From Daedaleopsis sinensis (taxonomy: Eukaryota; Basidiomycota; Agaricomycetes; Polyporales; Polyporaceae): a stretch of DNA of 64,000 bases. Each line of letters starts with the position of its first letter. Positions within the stretch are counted from its first letter, which is position 1. The DNA lies in NCBI GenBank assembly GCA_033807695.1, contig CM066300.1:868001-932000 (forward strand), written 5' to 3'. A model generated the notes under the pieces. The model searched no databases. It was given only the letters and a program-made list of their open reading frames with translations, and was not told where the DNA came from. The position numbers were made by a program, and so were the translations under genes. Positions 44,717 through 56,995 of this stretch are shown here, in pieces.

Positions 44717-45708
44717 GAATCAAGCCACAGGACAGCACCACGCACACCACGAACACAATAGCGCCACACGGCAGGACACACGCGCACAGACACGAGAAGA
44801 GCGGCTCAGGGGGAGGAGGAGGGGAACGTGCGCCCTTCGCGCAGACGCGGGAAAACGGAACTGGGGGCGGAAGGCGCGCAAGAAACACCATCGAGCGGCG
44901 GGCGCGCCACCGCGAAGCCCGAAGCAGAGCCCGCGACGCCACCACAGAACCGCGAAGCACAGTACTGATGCACGGAGCCCGAAAGCCCCCTGGCGTACGA
45001 AGACAGCTGGGGGCCTCGCTCGGGTCAGCCGACCTGTGCCTGCTCGTGCGTGCGTGCATGTGGGGGCAACTTGAAGCTTTGAAGTTTGCATGCCGGACGC
45101 GCACCCAGGCCGACAGACGTCCGCCGACTCCATCCGCGGCGGCCGTCGACGCGGACACGGACGAGGCCCAGGACGTGTGCGTGTGCGTGCGTGCAGTCTG
45201 AGCTCATGGATGACGCAATTGCGACTGGCCCGTGCGCGGATCCAATGGCGGCATCCTCATCCGCATCCGCATCCGATATCCAGCAATGTCGCCCCTGGCG
45301 CGCGTCCGCGTCGAGTCTTCGTCCTGTTCCTCCCGCTCCCGGCCGCCCATGCTCCTAGCCTCTCCCGGCTCCCCGGAATCCGAGCCGTGGTCGCCCGTGC
45401 CTCCGCGAGTGCCCGTCGTGTGTGTGCCCGTCGTGTGTGCGTGTGCGTGTGTGCGTTCGTATTCATCCGTGCGATTGGCGGCTGCGCTCGATGCCGAAGG
45501 GGAATAGAGGGAGGGAAAAGGGACGAAAAGATGCCGAAAGTAAGTGAAAGCCGAACCGGGGCGGCGAGAATCGAGAGTATTACCACATGTGCCCGGTGCC
45601 CGGTGCCCCGAGAGTCGAGAGTCGAGAGTCGCGTCGAGGGGGGCGCTGCTGTGTGGTGCGAGCGACAGTGACAGCGACAACGACGGCTGACCGGTAGCCT
45701 CTGGCCGC
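44717..45708. other. Simple-sequence-rich region downstream of the YAP1-like gene
   Basis: GTGTGC runs (45420-45465) and GAGAGTC repeats (45600-45635) are present. No gene is supported; the last part should be the 3' UTR of the bZIP gene. Confidence 0.4.
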
Positions 45709-47728
45709 CTACTGCTTCTTCAACTGCCGCTGCGCGAGCGCCTCGATGATGTGGTGCACGCCCTCGGGCTCGAGCACGACCTTCGTCCCGTCGCACCGCG
45801 CCTTGCTCGTGAACTCCGTGCACAGCTCGTTGATGTCCACGTCCTGCTTGTCGGTCAGCGTCAGCGTCAGCGCGTCACGACAATACCCGCACAGAAGGAC
45901 GGAGACGCACCTTGAACTGCGGGTTCGAGGTGATCGTGCGCCACGCGGTGAGCACCTCGATGTTCTTGTCGCTCGCGGCCGTCTTCGGGAAGCTCGAGCC
46001 GCGGCACATCACGAACGGCGTGCCCCCGTCCTCCGCGTGCTTGCGCAGGAACGGCGCGAACGGCATCTCGCACGCCGGCCCGTCGACGTGCATTTTGTCG
46101 GCGCCGTTGCCGTTCTGGTTCCCGTTGTGGGTGTGCGCGTTCCCGTTCCCCGCCGCGGGGGAGTCGGACTGCGAGCTGCCCCCGGGGCTCTGCACGAAGC
46201 TCGACTGGCCGGACGCCTCGATGGCCTTCGACAGCTGTTCCTTCGTCTTCGGACAGTCGCCCGAGCCGTGCACGCTTGCCGGGCTGCTTCCGTTCGTCGC
46301 TGTGGCTGGAGAGGATGAGGACGATAATGACGGCGTGCGCGTCGTATGTGAGACGGGAGAGAGAGTACTTGGAGGAGTGGCCAGCAGCGCCTGGAAGTCA
46401 GGCACACTCGTACCATTACTTGAAAGGAAGTTCGCGCCGAACAGTTGGTCGAGCGCGTCGTGCCCGCCGCCTTCGGGCGGGGTCCAATGGTCTGTAAATG
46501 ACTCAAATGATGATGGGGTGAACGCCTGACTGCTGTTCATCATGATCGATGGGCTGTCCGCGGGCGAAGGCTCCGCGAACGAGGTGAACATGGGATTGCT
46601 CGCGATCGTCTTGTAATGGTTGGTGTTGTAAGAGAACGAGGTGTCCATGGGCTGGTCGGCAAGATCCTCGTTCGGGTTGATCATACTCGGGTCAAAGGAG
46701 ATGAGCGAGTTGAAATTGATGTCATAGTGCGACGGTGGTGACTGCGCCTGCATGGGCGACTTGCTCGGGCCAGCTCCTGGAGACGAGAAGTTAAACTGCA
46801 TCGGATGGCCGTTGAAGGCGTGCTGTGGAGTGGGGGCGTTGTTACCCCGTGGTGCAGAGAAGGTAAACGCTGCCTGCTTGAGCATCATATTCTCGTTTTG
46901 GAGACGCTGAAGCAGGTCCCGGAGGTTCTCGTTTTCCTGCTCGGACAATTGGTTCTTAGCTTCGAGCGCAGCAACCTTGTCCTCGAGCTGTCGACCGAAT
47001 ATATTAGTCTATGATCTACGGTAGTTAACGCATAGCGACTGCACTCACATCACGGACGTGCTTCTCCTTCCTCTCCCTGAAGGCGCGCTGAGCCGCGCGA
47101 TTCTGCTCCTTGCGTTTGAGAAGGCGGGTCTCATCCTACGCGGTATTAGAGACAGAAGTAACTGGCTATATGCGTGTATACTAACCTGATGACCTCCAGG
47201 CTTTCGCCGTGAGCTAGCAGAGCTTGTTGTCTTTTTGGTACCGGCGTTGGAAGCTGCAGCCGTTGATGGTTCTTCAGTGGGATCCTTGGGGTATCAATAG
47301 CGGGAGAACGTACGAGAAGTGTGCTGCGTCTTGTGTTGAGGCTCGTCGTCGTCGTTGTCGTCGTCGTTGCTGTTCGCCTTGCGCTTCAGGGAAGCGTCGT
47401 CCTGCTGCGGGGACTCCGCGCCAGACGAGGCAGTACCGTTGAAGACCCCTGATTGCCTGCGGGAGATGGACTCGTTATGAGTGCTGGGCGGGCTGGGGCT
47501 GCTGTCGCTCGAGGGGGGGCTGAAGTTGGGCGGGGGGACGGTTGTGATGCTCTGGGGGTCGATGCCGTCTGGGCTGTCGAAGGACAGGGGCGGGTTGGCG
47601 GCGATCGCGCTGGGGAACTGCTTCTGGAGGAAAGCGAGAAAGTCGTCGTCGGGCAGTGCTGAGAAGGAGTCAGGCTGCTGAGTAGAGATGTCCCAGAATG
47701 AGTGCATGTCTGACGTAGGAAAATTCAT
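45709..47728 (-). CDS. YAP1: Yap1/Pap1-type bZIP oxidative-stress transcription factor
   Basis: Five exons (47314-47728, 47186-47253, 47049-47135, 45911-46987, 45709-45843) give 593 residues. The basic region (ETRLLKRKEQNRAAQRAFRERKEKHVRD) contains the fungal Pap1 signature NRAAQRAFR and runs into a leucine zipper (LEDKVAALEAKNQLSEQENE...LLQRLQNEN). The C-terminus has the PAP1/Cys-rich domain: an isolated Cys in GSGDCPKTKEQL, then FVMCRGSSFP, and ITSNPQFKDVDINELCTEFTSKARC close to the end. In yeast these cysteines form disulfides that mask the export signal, so the factor accumulates in the nucleus under peroxide. The long Ser/Pro/Asn-rich middle is probably activation sequence. The first ATG (47728) was chosen. 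Confidence 0.93.
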
Positions 47729-48180
47729 CGCGAGCGTGGACCGTGGTCGAAGAGGACGAGGTGGGATGAAGTGGGCGATCTATACGGCAGGAGCTTGAGG
47801 TCGCTGAGTAAGCAGACGGATAGGGCGCCGTTGAGGAGCTCGCCGAATTGGAGCAAGTTTGCTGAGGCCAGGAGAGCTCAGCAGGAGGCGACAGGGAGGA
47901 AACCGGGGAGAAACGGTGATGATGGAGGGAGGAGAAGGTGGAGGAGAGCAGAGGGAGCAAGGCGGGAATGAAGTCGGGAGGGGCGCTCCCCGGGCGGGAA
48001 ACGCCGAGCGATCCGGGTTTGCGCAAGCATTCGAGCCGCTCTCCGCCGCGCCCTCCTCCACCCCATTGATGCGTCCTTTCGTGCTGACCAACCACAGAAA
48101 CTGCCAATGACTCGCCCGTCGCTACCGAACGCGACCCACTGCAACTGCGAATAACACAACGTATACTATCGTACTTTCAT
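47729..48180. promoter_or_regulatory. Upstream region of the YAP1-like gene
   Basis: G/A-rich on the plus strand, that is CT-rich in the direction of the gene (47860-47985), a common feature of highly expressed fungal promoters. No specific factor site is assigned. Confidence 0.35.
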
Positions 48181-48520
48181 TGCACCTCCTTTCTCCGCAG
48201 ACGCCAGCCGAAAATGGCTCTTTTACCGTCCACAGCTCGAACCGACAAAAGCCGACCAGCCTCACGAAGCCCCGCGCTCTCTTCCCATTGGCCTCAACTC
48301 TCTTTGCTCACCCCATGATCAACTCACTTTACCAAACTGTCCCGAATCACCAACGCCAATCACCATCTTGCGCCATTCGAGAGCATTCGAGCCCTCGTGC
48401 TGCTAACGACGCTATCGTATGTTCTACAGCACTCGGACGGCCCTCCGACCGCGAGGCGCCCGTTGTCGGACCCTCGGGAATGGATTGCCCGCAATGCACA
48501 CAGTGAGAGCAGGACAGTCG
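48181..48520. other. Left part of the gene-poor region
   Basis: Only short frames without domains are seen on either strand. Confidence 0.3.
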
Positions 48521-48529
48521 CCGCTGTGG

Positions 48530-49090
48530 CACTAGCCCGCATAGCATCGACGGACGCAGCACCTCTCTCGACCCTGACTGAACCCAATGTCCGCCGGATC
48601 CCAGGCCCCCGCCACCCCGGCGCACTCTAGCGTCCCAACGCAAACCCCGCACATGTACGAGAACAAGCTGAGCTCTTGATGGCCAGTACTTACTAGTGGG
48701 CCGCGCGGCTCGGGGGCCCACCTGGAGCCATGCATCTTCCCAATTGACCGCGGATGTCCATGTACGGCACCCACGCACGCGCCCCCGGCCAGAATCCGGC
48801 GGGCATGGGAGTCCAACTGCTCTACCGGTGTTTCGCCTGCGCCAAAGCCGTGCACGAGCAGCCTCAAACCCCAGCTGCTCGCGACGATCGCCCAGCGCTG
48901 CGCCCGCGCGCGATGGTCCTCCTCCCCCCGCTCGGCGCTCCTACGCGCACCCGTCGACGGTCGACCCGATATCCATCGGACCCCCTGGACCGCGCGGTCC
49001 AAGGCATCTCGCCGCCTGCACCCCGAGGCTCGTCGCGACGCCCATGAAGCTAAACGCGGCTGCCGGTGTGATGCCCCAGAAAGGCGATAC
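48530..49090 (-). pseudogene. Possible decayed membrane-protein gene
   Basis: Pieces such as ITPAAAFSFMGVATSLGVQA and, after a plausible intron, RWAIVASSWGLRLLVHGFG with DSHARRILAGGACVGAVHG vaguely recall DUF1295-type integral membrane proteins. Downstream the frame loses any recognisable pattern, and no start is clear. This is a weak impression. Confidence 0.2.
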
Positions 49091-50143
49091 CGCCGGTGTG
49101 CACGCTGCGACGCTAGTGCTTGAAAGGTCCGTACGTCCATGCCCAAAGTATCTGCCCCTTGATCATGATTCGCTGATCAGAATCTCGGTCGTAAAGTCGT
49201 ATCGCCTGATGCGCCTCGAGGCTCGCGACGATTCCGATACCCTTGATACGGGCCGGGGATCTCGAATCGTTCCATTGGCAGACGACGCGGCGCAGTGCGC
49301 ACCGACGGCCGTCCACAGAAAATCATATCACAGAAGTCGGAACATCCACCCTTCTTTCATATGCGATGCACCGGTGCAATGTGCATATTCAAGTGCGACC
49401 CTTCCTTCGAATTCTCTCCCATTGTACGTGTGCGCACGAACGACCGCTTAAAGTTACCCAAGGTTGTCCAAGCAGCCTGGCGTGGTACGTACAAACAGCA
49501 CTTCCTTCCTTCCTGTCACACTGAGCTCGTCGCCCAAAGCCCCCAATCCTGGTCCAGTCGCTGGCATCGTGCGACGTGCACGTTTGCACCTCCCGACCGG
49601 AGCTCCCCAGGGAACTTGCGCCCCACAGACAACCCGAAGTCACAAGTGCCTCTCGCGGAGTCTCTCGCAGTCTCCGAGCGGATTCTGAGGACGTTCCCAC
49701 CGCACGTGGTATATCGCGATCGGACATCTCAGAATCTCACATCGCGCGAATTCCCGGCGCCTACAAAACGAAGCCCTTCGCACGGAAGAGAAGTGGGTCA
49801 TCGACTCCGATCTGCGAGCGCTCGCGCTAAGCTTGTGCCCAATCGACAGAAGTGAGAAGTGAGAAGTCTGCGATCCCTCCTGCTGCCTGGCTCCGGGCCT
49901 CACTTCCTCGGAGTCGACGCTCGGACCTTATATCGAGTCATACTTACCTGCAGCACGTCAACGACGTCGCTGTGCGCGCCAGCCGAAAGGTGCGCGGCGC
50001 AGCCTGCAGGACGGCCGTGCGCGTGCGCGCGAAGTCCGAAGTCCGAACCGACCTTCTCCGCGCCCGGCTTCGCGTGACGCGTCGCTTCGTCTCGACTCTC
50101 TTCGCGTCCGATCCCAGCTTCTTCGTGGCAAACCCCGACGTCG
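49091..50143. other. Gene-poor region, no gene seen
   Basis: Frames up to about 190 codons occur on both strands but are Arg/Ser/Pro-rich composition products without domains. Confidence 0.35.
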
Positions 50144-50168
50144 ACTAGTACTGCCTGTCAGTACTAGT
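50144..50168. repeat. Perfect 10-base palindrome with 5-base loop
   Basis: ACTAGTACTG and CAGTACTAGT flank CCTGT. Confidence 0.8.
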
Positions 50169-50886
50169 GTTGTCCCCCAGCCTCCGGGACACGCGTCCGC
50201 AGCGGCCGACGTTCGGGAGGGCTCGGACTCGTCTCCCGCGCCTGCACTGTGCACTGACACGTCTCCGAGGTCGAAACGAAAGAATTTAAGAAAGTCTTGG
50301 ATTTGGATTTGGACTGCAGAGCAACCGGTACCCTGCGGACGCGGAGGGTCCAGGTGCTGCGCATGTACCGAGCCTGCAGATACTTGGTTCTGAGTTCTGA
50401 GTTCAGGTGAGTGTATCTCTACCTTGCATAGCCTCTTCTCCTGCCCCATTTACCGTGCCAGCTTTCAAATCTCAGACGCCACGCTCAAGTGCGCAAGCGC
50501 AAGCTCAAGCTCAAGCCTGCAGGCCCACGGCGCAATGCAGGAAGTCTAGCCTCGTTTGTCTGGTGGCAAAGCGGGGGAGGACCTGCGCACAAAAAGTTGA
50601 AAATAAACCAAACCTGGGCGCATACGAATAGGCAGCGAATAGGTCTCCCCGCCCCCGCCCCCCGCTCCCCCACTTCCACTCCGCTCCGCTCAGACCGTTC
50701 TGCCAAAGTCCGTGCGGAACAGAGCCCGCTGCGCCCGCTCTCGCCTGTCGACCGTCAACGGAGCTCAAGAGCCGGCTCGTGTCCGTGCGTCCGCATCCGA
50801 ATCGAGCGCAGGCGAGCGCAGCTGCATGCACGACGGCGATGGTGACGGCGACGGTGACGGTGACGGGAGCGGCGACGTGCTCCTCC

Positions 50887-51131
50887 TCCTTCCCCGCCGC
50901 GATCTGCTGCCCTAGCACCTGCACGGTCACGGTGTACATCTGCCCACATGCGCATATGCACACGGCAGCTGAGCAGCACTAGGGATCGGGATTGGGGCAT
51001 GGAGACCGGGGTCGGGGGTCGTGCGGCAGTTCCTTTCTCCTTCCCCGCCGTGATCTGCTGCTCTAGCACCTGCACGGTGTACCTCTGCCCATATGCCCAT
51101 ATGCCCATATGCACGGCAGGTCGAGCAGCAC
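50887..51131. repeat. Diverged direct duplication of about 95 bases
   Basis: The two copies start CTCCTTCCCCGCCG and share GATCTGCTG and CTAGCACCTGCACGGT, then TCTGCCCA, ending GAGCAGCAC. The second copy carries three GCCCATAT units (near 51086-51110). Confidence 0.75.
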
Positions 51132-54100
51132 CCGATCAGAGCCTCGAGACCGGGGACACTCGACGGGGTCGTGTCGTCCGCAATCTCCCCGCACGGCACG
51201 CGCGCGCCCCGCGACGCGTCGACTCGATTCCATGCTCCCTGTCTCTGTCTCTGCGTCACTGATCAGTTGGTGATCGCACGCCCGTGTCTCCTGTTGCTGT
51301 ACCGGACGATGGCTACTCAGAACACGCATGCGGCTGCGACGCCCGCGGACCCGGCCCCAGGAGCCAGCCATCAGGCCTCAGGAGCCAGGAGCGTACGTAT
51401 CGCTGCTGAGTGGACGGCCCGCTCAAGTGCAGGCGCTCGGAATCCCGCGCGCATTGAGCTAAACGCTCCGTATGTGTTTTGCTCAAGAACTGGCTGCATC
51501 GCCGCCGGTGCTCTGGCATCGGACATCGTTTGCTGGTACTTGTGTAGCCCGGCGGCGGATGTGTATATGCATATATGATGCGCATACACGGCCACCGCCG
51601 CCTGGCCTCGCGTACGGCCGTCGATCACGGACCCCACACGTTGAAGTTATTTCCCCGTATGGCAGCCCGTCCGAGAGAGCACCGCCTTGAGGCTTGGAAT
51701 AAGTATGCGATCTCGCGACTTGCTAGGGCCTGCGGTCTGGCGGCCCTGTCCCAACTCTCGCGAGTAACAGCACGGTGCATCGCATCCCCAGCCATTTGTG
51801 CGGTCGGTGGCAGTGGTAGTGGTCGAACCCCACCCAACCTGGGGGAAGTTGGAGCAAACCATCGCGATTTGCACGGAGGGATCGCTCGACGGACGGTACG
51901 CTCGCTCGTCACTGCGGAGGCTCGGTTGGCCTTCACCGTGGCCTTCACGTGCGTCGCCCATCGCCGTCTGCGTCGCCCCGTGCCAAGTTGAAGTTAAGCT
52001 CGGGGTATGGATACCAGTGGCACATATAGTTTCAGCCTTCAAGCCTAAGCCTAAGCCTACGCTCACTGTATGCCGTCACGGAAACTCACTGCGGGTGGCG
52101 TGTGCGCACGGTAGATTGGGTGAGGGTGATAGTGCCCGCCTACATGCGACTTCTCCTCGCAAATAGCCGGGAGCCCTGGCTGCCTATGCCTATGCCTATG
52201 TGATCGCTGTCTATGCGGAGCAGATACGCCGTTGGCCCAGTGTTCTGACTGTCCGCTGAGAAGTAATCACAGAGGCGAACACGCAGTGCATATTTTGACA
52301 GATTTATCGTTTCAACATTCGTCGTTTGGAGCTTATACACCCTATCCCTGACAGGTACGGCTCACGCTTGCTTGTTGTGGCGTAGTAGTAAGTACCGCCA
52401 CCGTTGCAGCTCCTCAGTCGAAACGACTTATCTCTTGTCTCTTTGACAGCACACATACCGCTGAACCCGAGCCTTGAACGAAGACGCTCCCGAGTCCGAG
52501 GGCGGTCGCCTACCAAGTCCTCGGCTGAGGTAGTACCGAGGCGCGCCGCCGCCATGCCGAGGACCGTATGTCACCCCCGCAGGCCCCTCGCGTCTAGCAA
52601 ACGCCTTCATGCGTCGGAGACGCATGCCCGCCTCCAGATTCCTGGATCCTTGCCGGTAGCGCAGGCTCTCAGGCCGGGCTTGCGAGGGGAAACGGATCGC
52701 GGTACGAGCAGGAATTCGAATCTGCACGGTGCACCACGCTAAGAGCTGACGGCATGTGTGCAGGCTGCAGCTTGGCTCCGCCGATCCGAGCCCAAGGGTA
52801 TGTGGACAGAGCCTATCCCCCGCGTGCGCCGCGCGTGCACCATCGTCGCCGTACATTACGTCTTTGTGAATTCGGACAGCACAAGACAAGGTCGCGAACT
52901 AGGCATCCTCAGTCGCCGTCGACCTCATCGACCGCTCCGGAACCCGGGACTGAGAACATAAGACGCACACGCACAGCGCCGCCAGGCGCCCCCGCGGCAT
53001 GCCAGTGGACTCGTATTGGGCAGGAACCCCCCGGGCATATGTGACGCTGGAAAGGTCGGTCACAGACCGGACACAGGGGAGCTGATCGATCCTAACCGTG
53101 CTACGTAGGACGTTACGTCGACCGGTACCATACGCCGTGCATCCCCCGACATGCATTCGACGTTCACCCCGGGCCAAGGCTCTCTCGTACGTACTAGCGA
53201 ACGCGAACCGCCAGGAGCACTGGCAGGAGCTTCAGCAGCATGCAAAGTGCTCACGCTCACCTTCTCGAGTTCGGATAGCAAACATAACCGTACCACCACT
53301 GCGGACCCGCACCCTGACTTGCTTGCTACTTATCGTGCCGTGGGGTTTGTGCGGCGACGAATTCATTCAGCCCTCGGAGTCAACCAGCCTGTGTGCCATG
53401 GCTGCCACAAGGCGGGCGTGCTCAAGCCTCACAGGCTCTTGGCTGCTCTCCTCATACTCTCGTGCGCTTTTCTTCCGCGTAGAGTCGCCGATATCTAGCC
53501 GCCACGGATGTGGAAACACCGCGTTCAAGTTCAACGTACGTTTGATGTTCTCGAAGCCCGCTCAATGACAATGACGCTGCTTCCAATTGAGGCGACGTCT
53601 TGTAGTCCGTGAGTACTAGTTTCCGCACCACTCTGAGCTCTCCGATTCACTGATGCAACGCGTTTTGTTAAGGTGATATCCCGCCGCGAAGCGAGAAATC
53701 ATGGCCGCGTGCTGTCAGGCCAGGCATGCCCGTCGATATATCGGCCGACGGCGACGATACATGATCAAATACTGTTGAAGGCTAGTCTCCTTCCTTCCCC
53801 GCAGCTATTTTCAATTGCTACCCGATCAGGCCCTCAGGAGGCCCTCGGGCTCGGCCACGGTGATCAAGTACAAAATAAGTATTGCCACAGTCGGGCGATG
53901 AGTTTAGGGGGAGTCCTTTCGAGCTCCGGCATTTGTAGCATGGCCTCAAGCTTCAGGGGTCGTTTTTCACTGGGGATCGGAATCATCGTGTGGTCTGCCG
54001 ATCGTGTCGTCGCCACTCTACTAGCGGCCACATGCACAGACACCGTGCATACCCCGGCACAAGTGAGTCCGCGCTGCCTTCTCGCGTTCTTTGCAGTACG

Positions 54101-54825
54101 TTCCTGATCGTTTAGGCCGTTGACGGCTGTTGACGGTTGAACCGGCTTCGCGAGCTTCTAGACGATCAGATTTCTCCGACCTATACTTACCGGTACCGGT
54201 AGGTACTGTTATAATGGAGATACGTATCACTTAGTTATGCCAGTGGGGACTACTTGGTACGCCGCGAATAATATTACTATCAGTGTCCCGTGGCGTGCCA
54301 TTGCAGCGACCAATTCGGTTCATCGACTCGACTCTACTAAACTTATGCTGCTGCTACATAGTGCACTGCTATTTACGCCTCAAAATCACCCGCAGCAATC
54401 CATTTTGCCGCGTTTCCGCCGTGCGGTGGCTCTCGTGCGCAACAAACCGTGCAACGTGGTGATACACTCGACCATCCGCAGAACTGTGCTAGCTGAGCTA
54501 GGATAGGGATAGCACGATGCATACAATGGTACGTAATTGCACACACTCTGTGGAGAGTCTTTGTGATTCTACCACTCAGCTCAGCTCGGCACGCGGCACG
54601 GGCGAACCATCCATCCAACATCAGAAAAGTACCGAAGGTTGACGTTCAGTATGAGTTCATTCATGGCGTCACCGATCGGGTACCTCGGAGGCCTGTACCA
54701 GCCTATCATACTGGTGCCGGTGGCTGCGAACGATATCAATACTGGTGTCCTGAGCACTGCGACGTGAGTACTCCAGAGAAACGAGGCCATCACAGCTGGG
54801 GCAACACATATACACCTCGATCGGC
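51132..54825. other. Gene-poor region, no supported gene
   Basis: About 3.7 kb without a recognisable gene. Short direct repeats (TGCCTA near 52180, CTAAGC near 52045) and a TACCGGTA palindrome near 54190 are present. Frames of 60 to 160 codons on both strands are Arg/Ser/Pro-rich without domains. Confidence 0.4.
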
Positions 54826-55956
54826 TCACTGGTTCCACCCCTCAACTTGCAGATCCAGCAGGGACGGCAGCCGTTTCCATATCCGCATCTGCTCCGTATG
54901 CAGCCGCTCCGCCACCATCGCCTCGCACGACTTGCACACGGGCAGCGAGTACTCCCACTGGGCGGTATAGAACGACCACGGGCAGAACGGGTGTTCGTGC
55001 GCAACGTCCACCAATTCGTGCAGCATCTCGCGCACGCCCTTCTGGCAGATGTCCAGCGGCGCCGCGTACGCGCACTCGGCGTTCACGAACGGCGCGAACG
55101 CGCTGAGGATGGCGGCCGCGCCCTGTCGCCTGAGCACGTCCTTGCCCCGGATGCAGCGCAAGAGGTCGTGCTCGGCCAGCGCCTCGCGCACGCCGCCCTT
55201 GCGCTTGAAGCCGTGGAGGAGCACGCGCGGCTCGAGCGTGCAGCAGACGGCGAGGGCGGTGGGGAGGAGCGAGGGGCAGTCGACGAGGCGGGCGAGGTTG
55301 ACGACGCCGATAGCGTGGCGCGGCTGCCAGGAGGGGGGGACGTAGGCGGCTCGCGCGAGCCACTTGTCGAACTGGTCGCTCGCGGGGTAGAAGTCTTTGA
55401 GGAACTCGATGGACTGCGTGAGCAGGTGCTCGATCTGGTACTTGTGGCCTAGGCGTGCGTACGCTGAGATCACGTAGAAGGTGGGGCGGTGAGGTTCGCG
55501 GTGGATGACGCTTGTGCGGACCGCGGTATGTGGACACGAAAATCAGTCTATGTCTGAAGTCCAACTTGAAGTTGATGGGACTCACGTCGCATCCTTCCTT
55601 GGGAGTAATGCGCGCAGAATGTGACGCAAGTCTGCGGGATGATCGTCCAGGTGAACCAAGGGACAACCGGCATCTTTTGGACCCTCCGTAGTCGAATCAT
55701 CGAGTGGTTGAGGGAGTGAGAACATGTCGGCGAAGACAGGGGAGTGATGTGCGAGAACGCCCTTGTAGACTCGGAATGACACCGCCGTGCGCGCAACAAG
55801 GATGACTGTTCCGTCCTCTTCCCAAAATTCTTCATCTCTCTGCAGCCTTCCCGTGTCGCCCTCCTGCCGTTGCTTCTTTGCCGGACCTCTGGAGGCCTCA
55901 TCATCCGCGCTAAGGTCTTCGTGACTCCTCTTGCTCGTGCCAGCGGATGCCGACAT
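54826..55956 (-). CDS. BTB/POZ-domain protein, Agaricomycete expanded family
   Basis: Two exons (55586-55956, 54826-55510) joined over a 75-base intron give 351 residues. After a polar tail with a possible nuclear signal (PAKKQRQ), the BTB core is visible: DGTVILVARTAVSFRVYKGVLAHHSPVFADMF, then VHLDDHPADLRHILRALL, then FYVISAYARLGHKYQIEHLL. The C-terminal half (WLARAAYVPPSW...ICQKGVREMLHELVDVAHEH...SLPVCKSCEAMVAERL) is the conserved helical extension of this fungal BTB family, with a CxxC near the end. Such proteins may serve as cullin-3 adaptors or dimeric scaffolds; the target is unknown. Confidence 0.88.
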
Positions 55957-56515
55957 ACTAGGTACTGCTAGTGTCCGCTGAACGTCCAACGGCAGCGTTG
56001 CCCGGAGAATCACAAGCAAAGCGCGATTGTGATATCTTCGAGTCGGTGGTAGTAGATGTCTGTGAATCAAAATAGGGATCTAGTATGTAGGATCATCGTC
56101 TCTGGGCGGCAACTTGTCCTCCAAGTTGAAGTTCACTGTGTCACAATCGCGTGACATAACGCCTAAATCTAGGCAGCGCAACCGCCGGGACCTCATGCTC
56201 TTCCTATGTTCATCTTTGTACACGACTCGATGAATTAGGAAATTATACTGAGCGAGGCTGCACAAATTGGAATATTTGCGCTGGCGGATGGTCTCAACTA
56301 CGTGCTGCTCAGACGGTATACTAGTAATTGCACACACTTCTGAGTCAAGTAGTACCACGGGGCCTGCCAATTTACCGACGCTGACTGATTTTCGAGCTAC
56401 AATAGAGCGATTGTGTCAATGTGCACATAGTACGGGGCTACAACAGTACATAGTAGAGACATACTGCATACATATGAAAATGAGGGACTGATCTACTAGA
56501 TATGCGGCCACTGGT
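55957..56515. other. Intergenic region, no gene seen
   Basis: Only short frames are present; the region is AT-richer than its surroundings (56200-56500). Confidence 0.4.
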
Positions 56516-56995
56516 TCAGTGCCCAGGACGGGAGCATGAAAGCGTCCGGAGGCAAGGCAAACATCCCAACCCAGCAAGAATAATGCCCACCCATGGTAAT
56601 CTGAACACCCATCCAAGGACTCGTAGAGCGCATGTCGATACCCTCTCGCACCATGACGATACCCTCGCGCAGAGTCGTTGAATCCATGATGACGATGATT
56701 TTTCTTGTTTGGGAGGAAGGTTGAGCTTCTTCTGTGCGCTTAGCGTGATGTAGTATGCCCAGTATAGTTGATCCACTGCAATCCACAACAATATCTCCGG
56801 GGCGAACACTCCAACACCCAACCAGTAGAGTTTGGATAGGAATTTCTGGAATCCTGACTGTCCTGTGGATACTTCGATGTGAAGGGCAGACCATACACAT
56901 ATGAGGAGGGTGCCGAGGCAGGACGTGATGATAGAGAAGGTGCCGCGAAAGTCTGGATCGTCTTTCCAGCGAACGCGAGCGGTGGGGTCATCCAT
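56516..56995 (-). CDS. Small membrane protein of a common Agaricomycete family, probably truncated
   Basis: The start MDDPTARVRWKDDPDFRGTF and the following ITSCLGTLLICVWSALHIE recall a widespread uncharacterised family in mushrooms (DPDFRGT...TLLICVWSA). A second hydrophobic stretch (LYWLGVGVFAPEILLWIAV) contains its APE motif. In relatives I recall the protein being several hundred residues; here it ends at 159, after a Cys/Trp-rich segment. A missed intron or a truncation is possible. Function unknown. Confidence 0.6.
   Translation of the reverse strand: MDDPTARVRWKDDPDFRGTFSIITSCLGTLLICVWSALHIEVSTGQSGFQKFLSKLYWLGVGVFAPEILLWIAVDQLYWAYYITLSAQKKLNLPPKQEKSSSSWIQRLCARVSSWCERVSTCALRVLGWVFRLPWVGIILAGLGCLPCLRTLSCSRPGH

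Noticed and set aside
44277..45158. Long minus-strand open frame of 293 codons
   Set aside because: It runs through the purine tract and simple repeats; the protein is Pro/Ser/Phe repeats with SYRIVSYRI read from the CGATA microsatellite.
45204..45680. Minus-strand frame of 158 codons
   Set aside because: Composed of GT-rich and GAGAGTC simple repeats (RMRMRMRM, THTTGTHTTG); no domain.
48696..49451. Plus-strand frame of 251 codons
   Set aside because: Arg/Pro/Ser-rich composition and no domain; the opposite strand gives slightly better protein-like pieces.
52690..52745. tRNA-like GGAATTCGAATCTGC segment
   Set aside because: The seven-base loop TTCGAAT is present, but the flanking bases do not form a five-pair T-stem and no acceptor or anticodon arm can be built.
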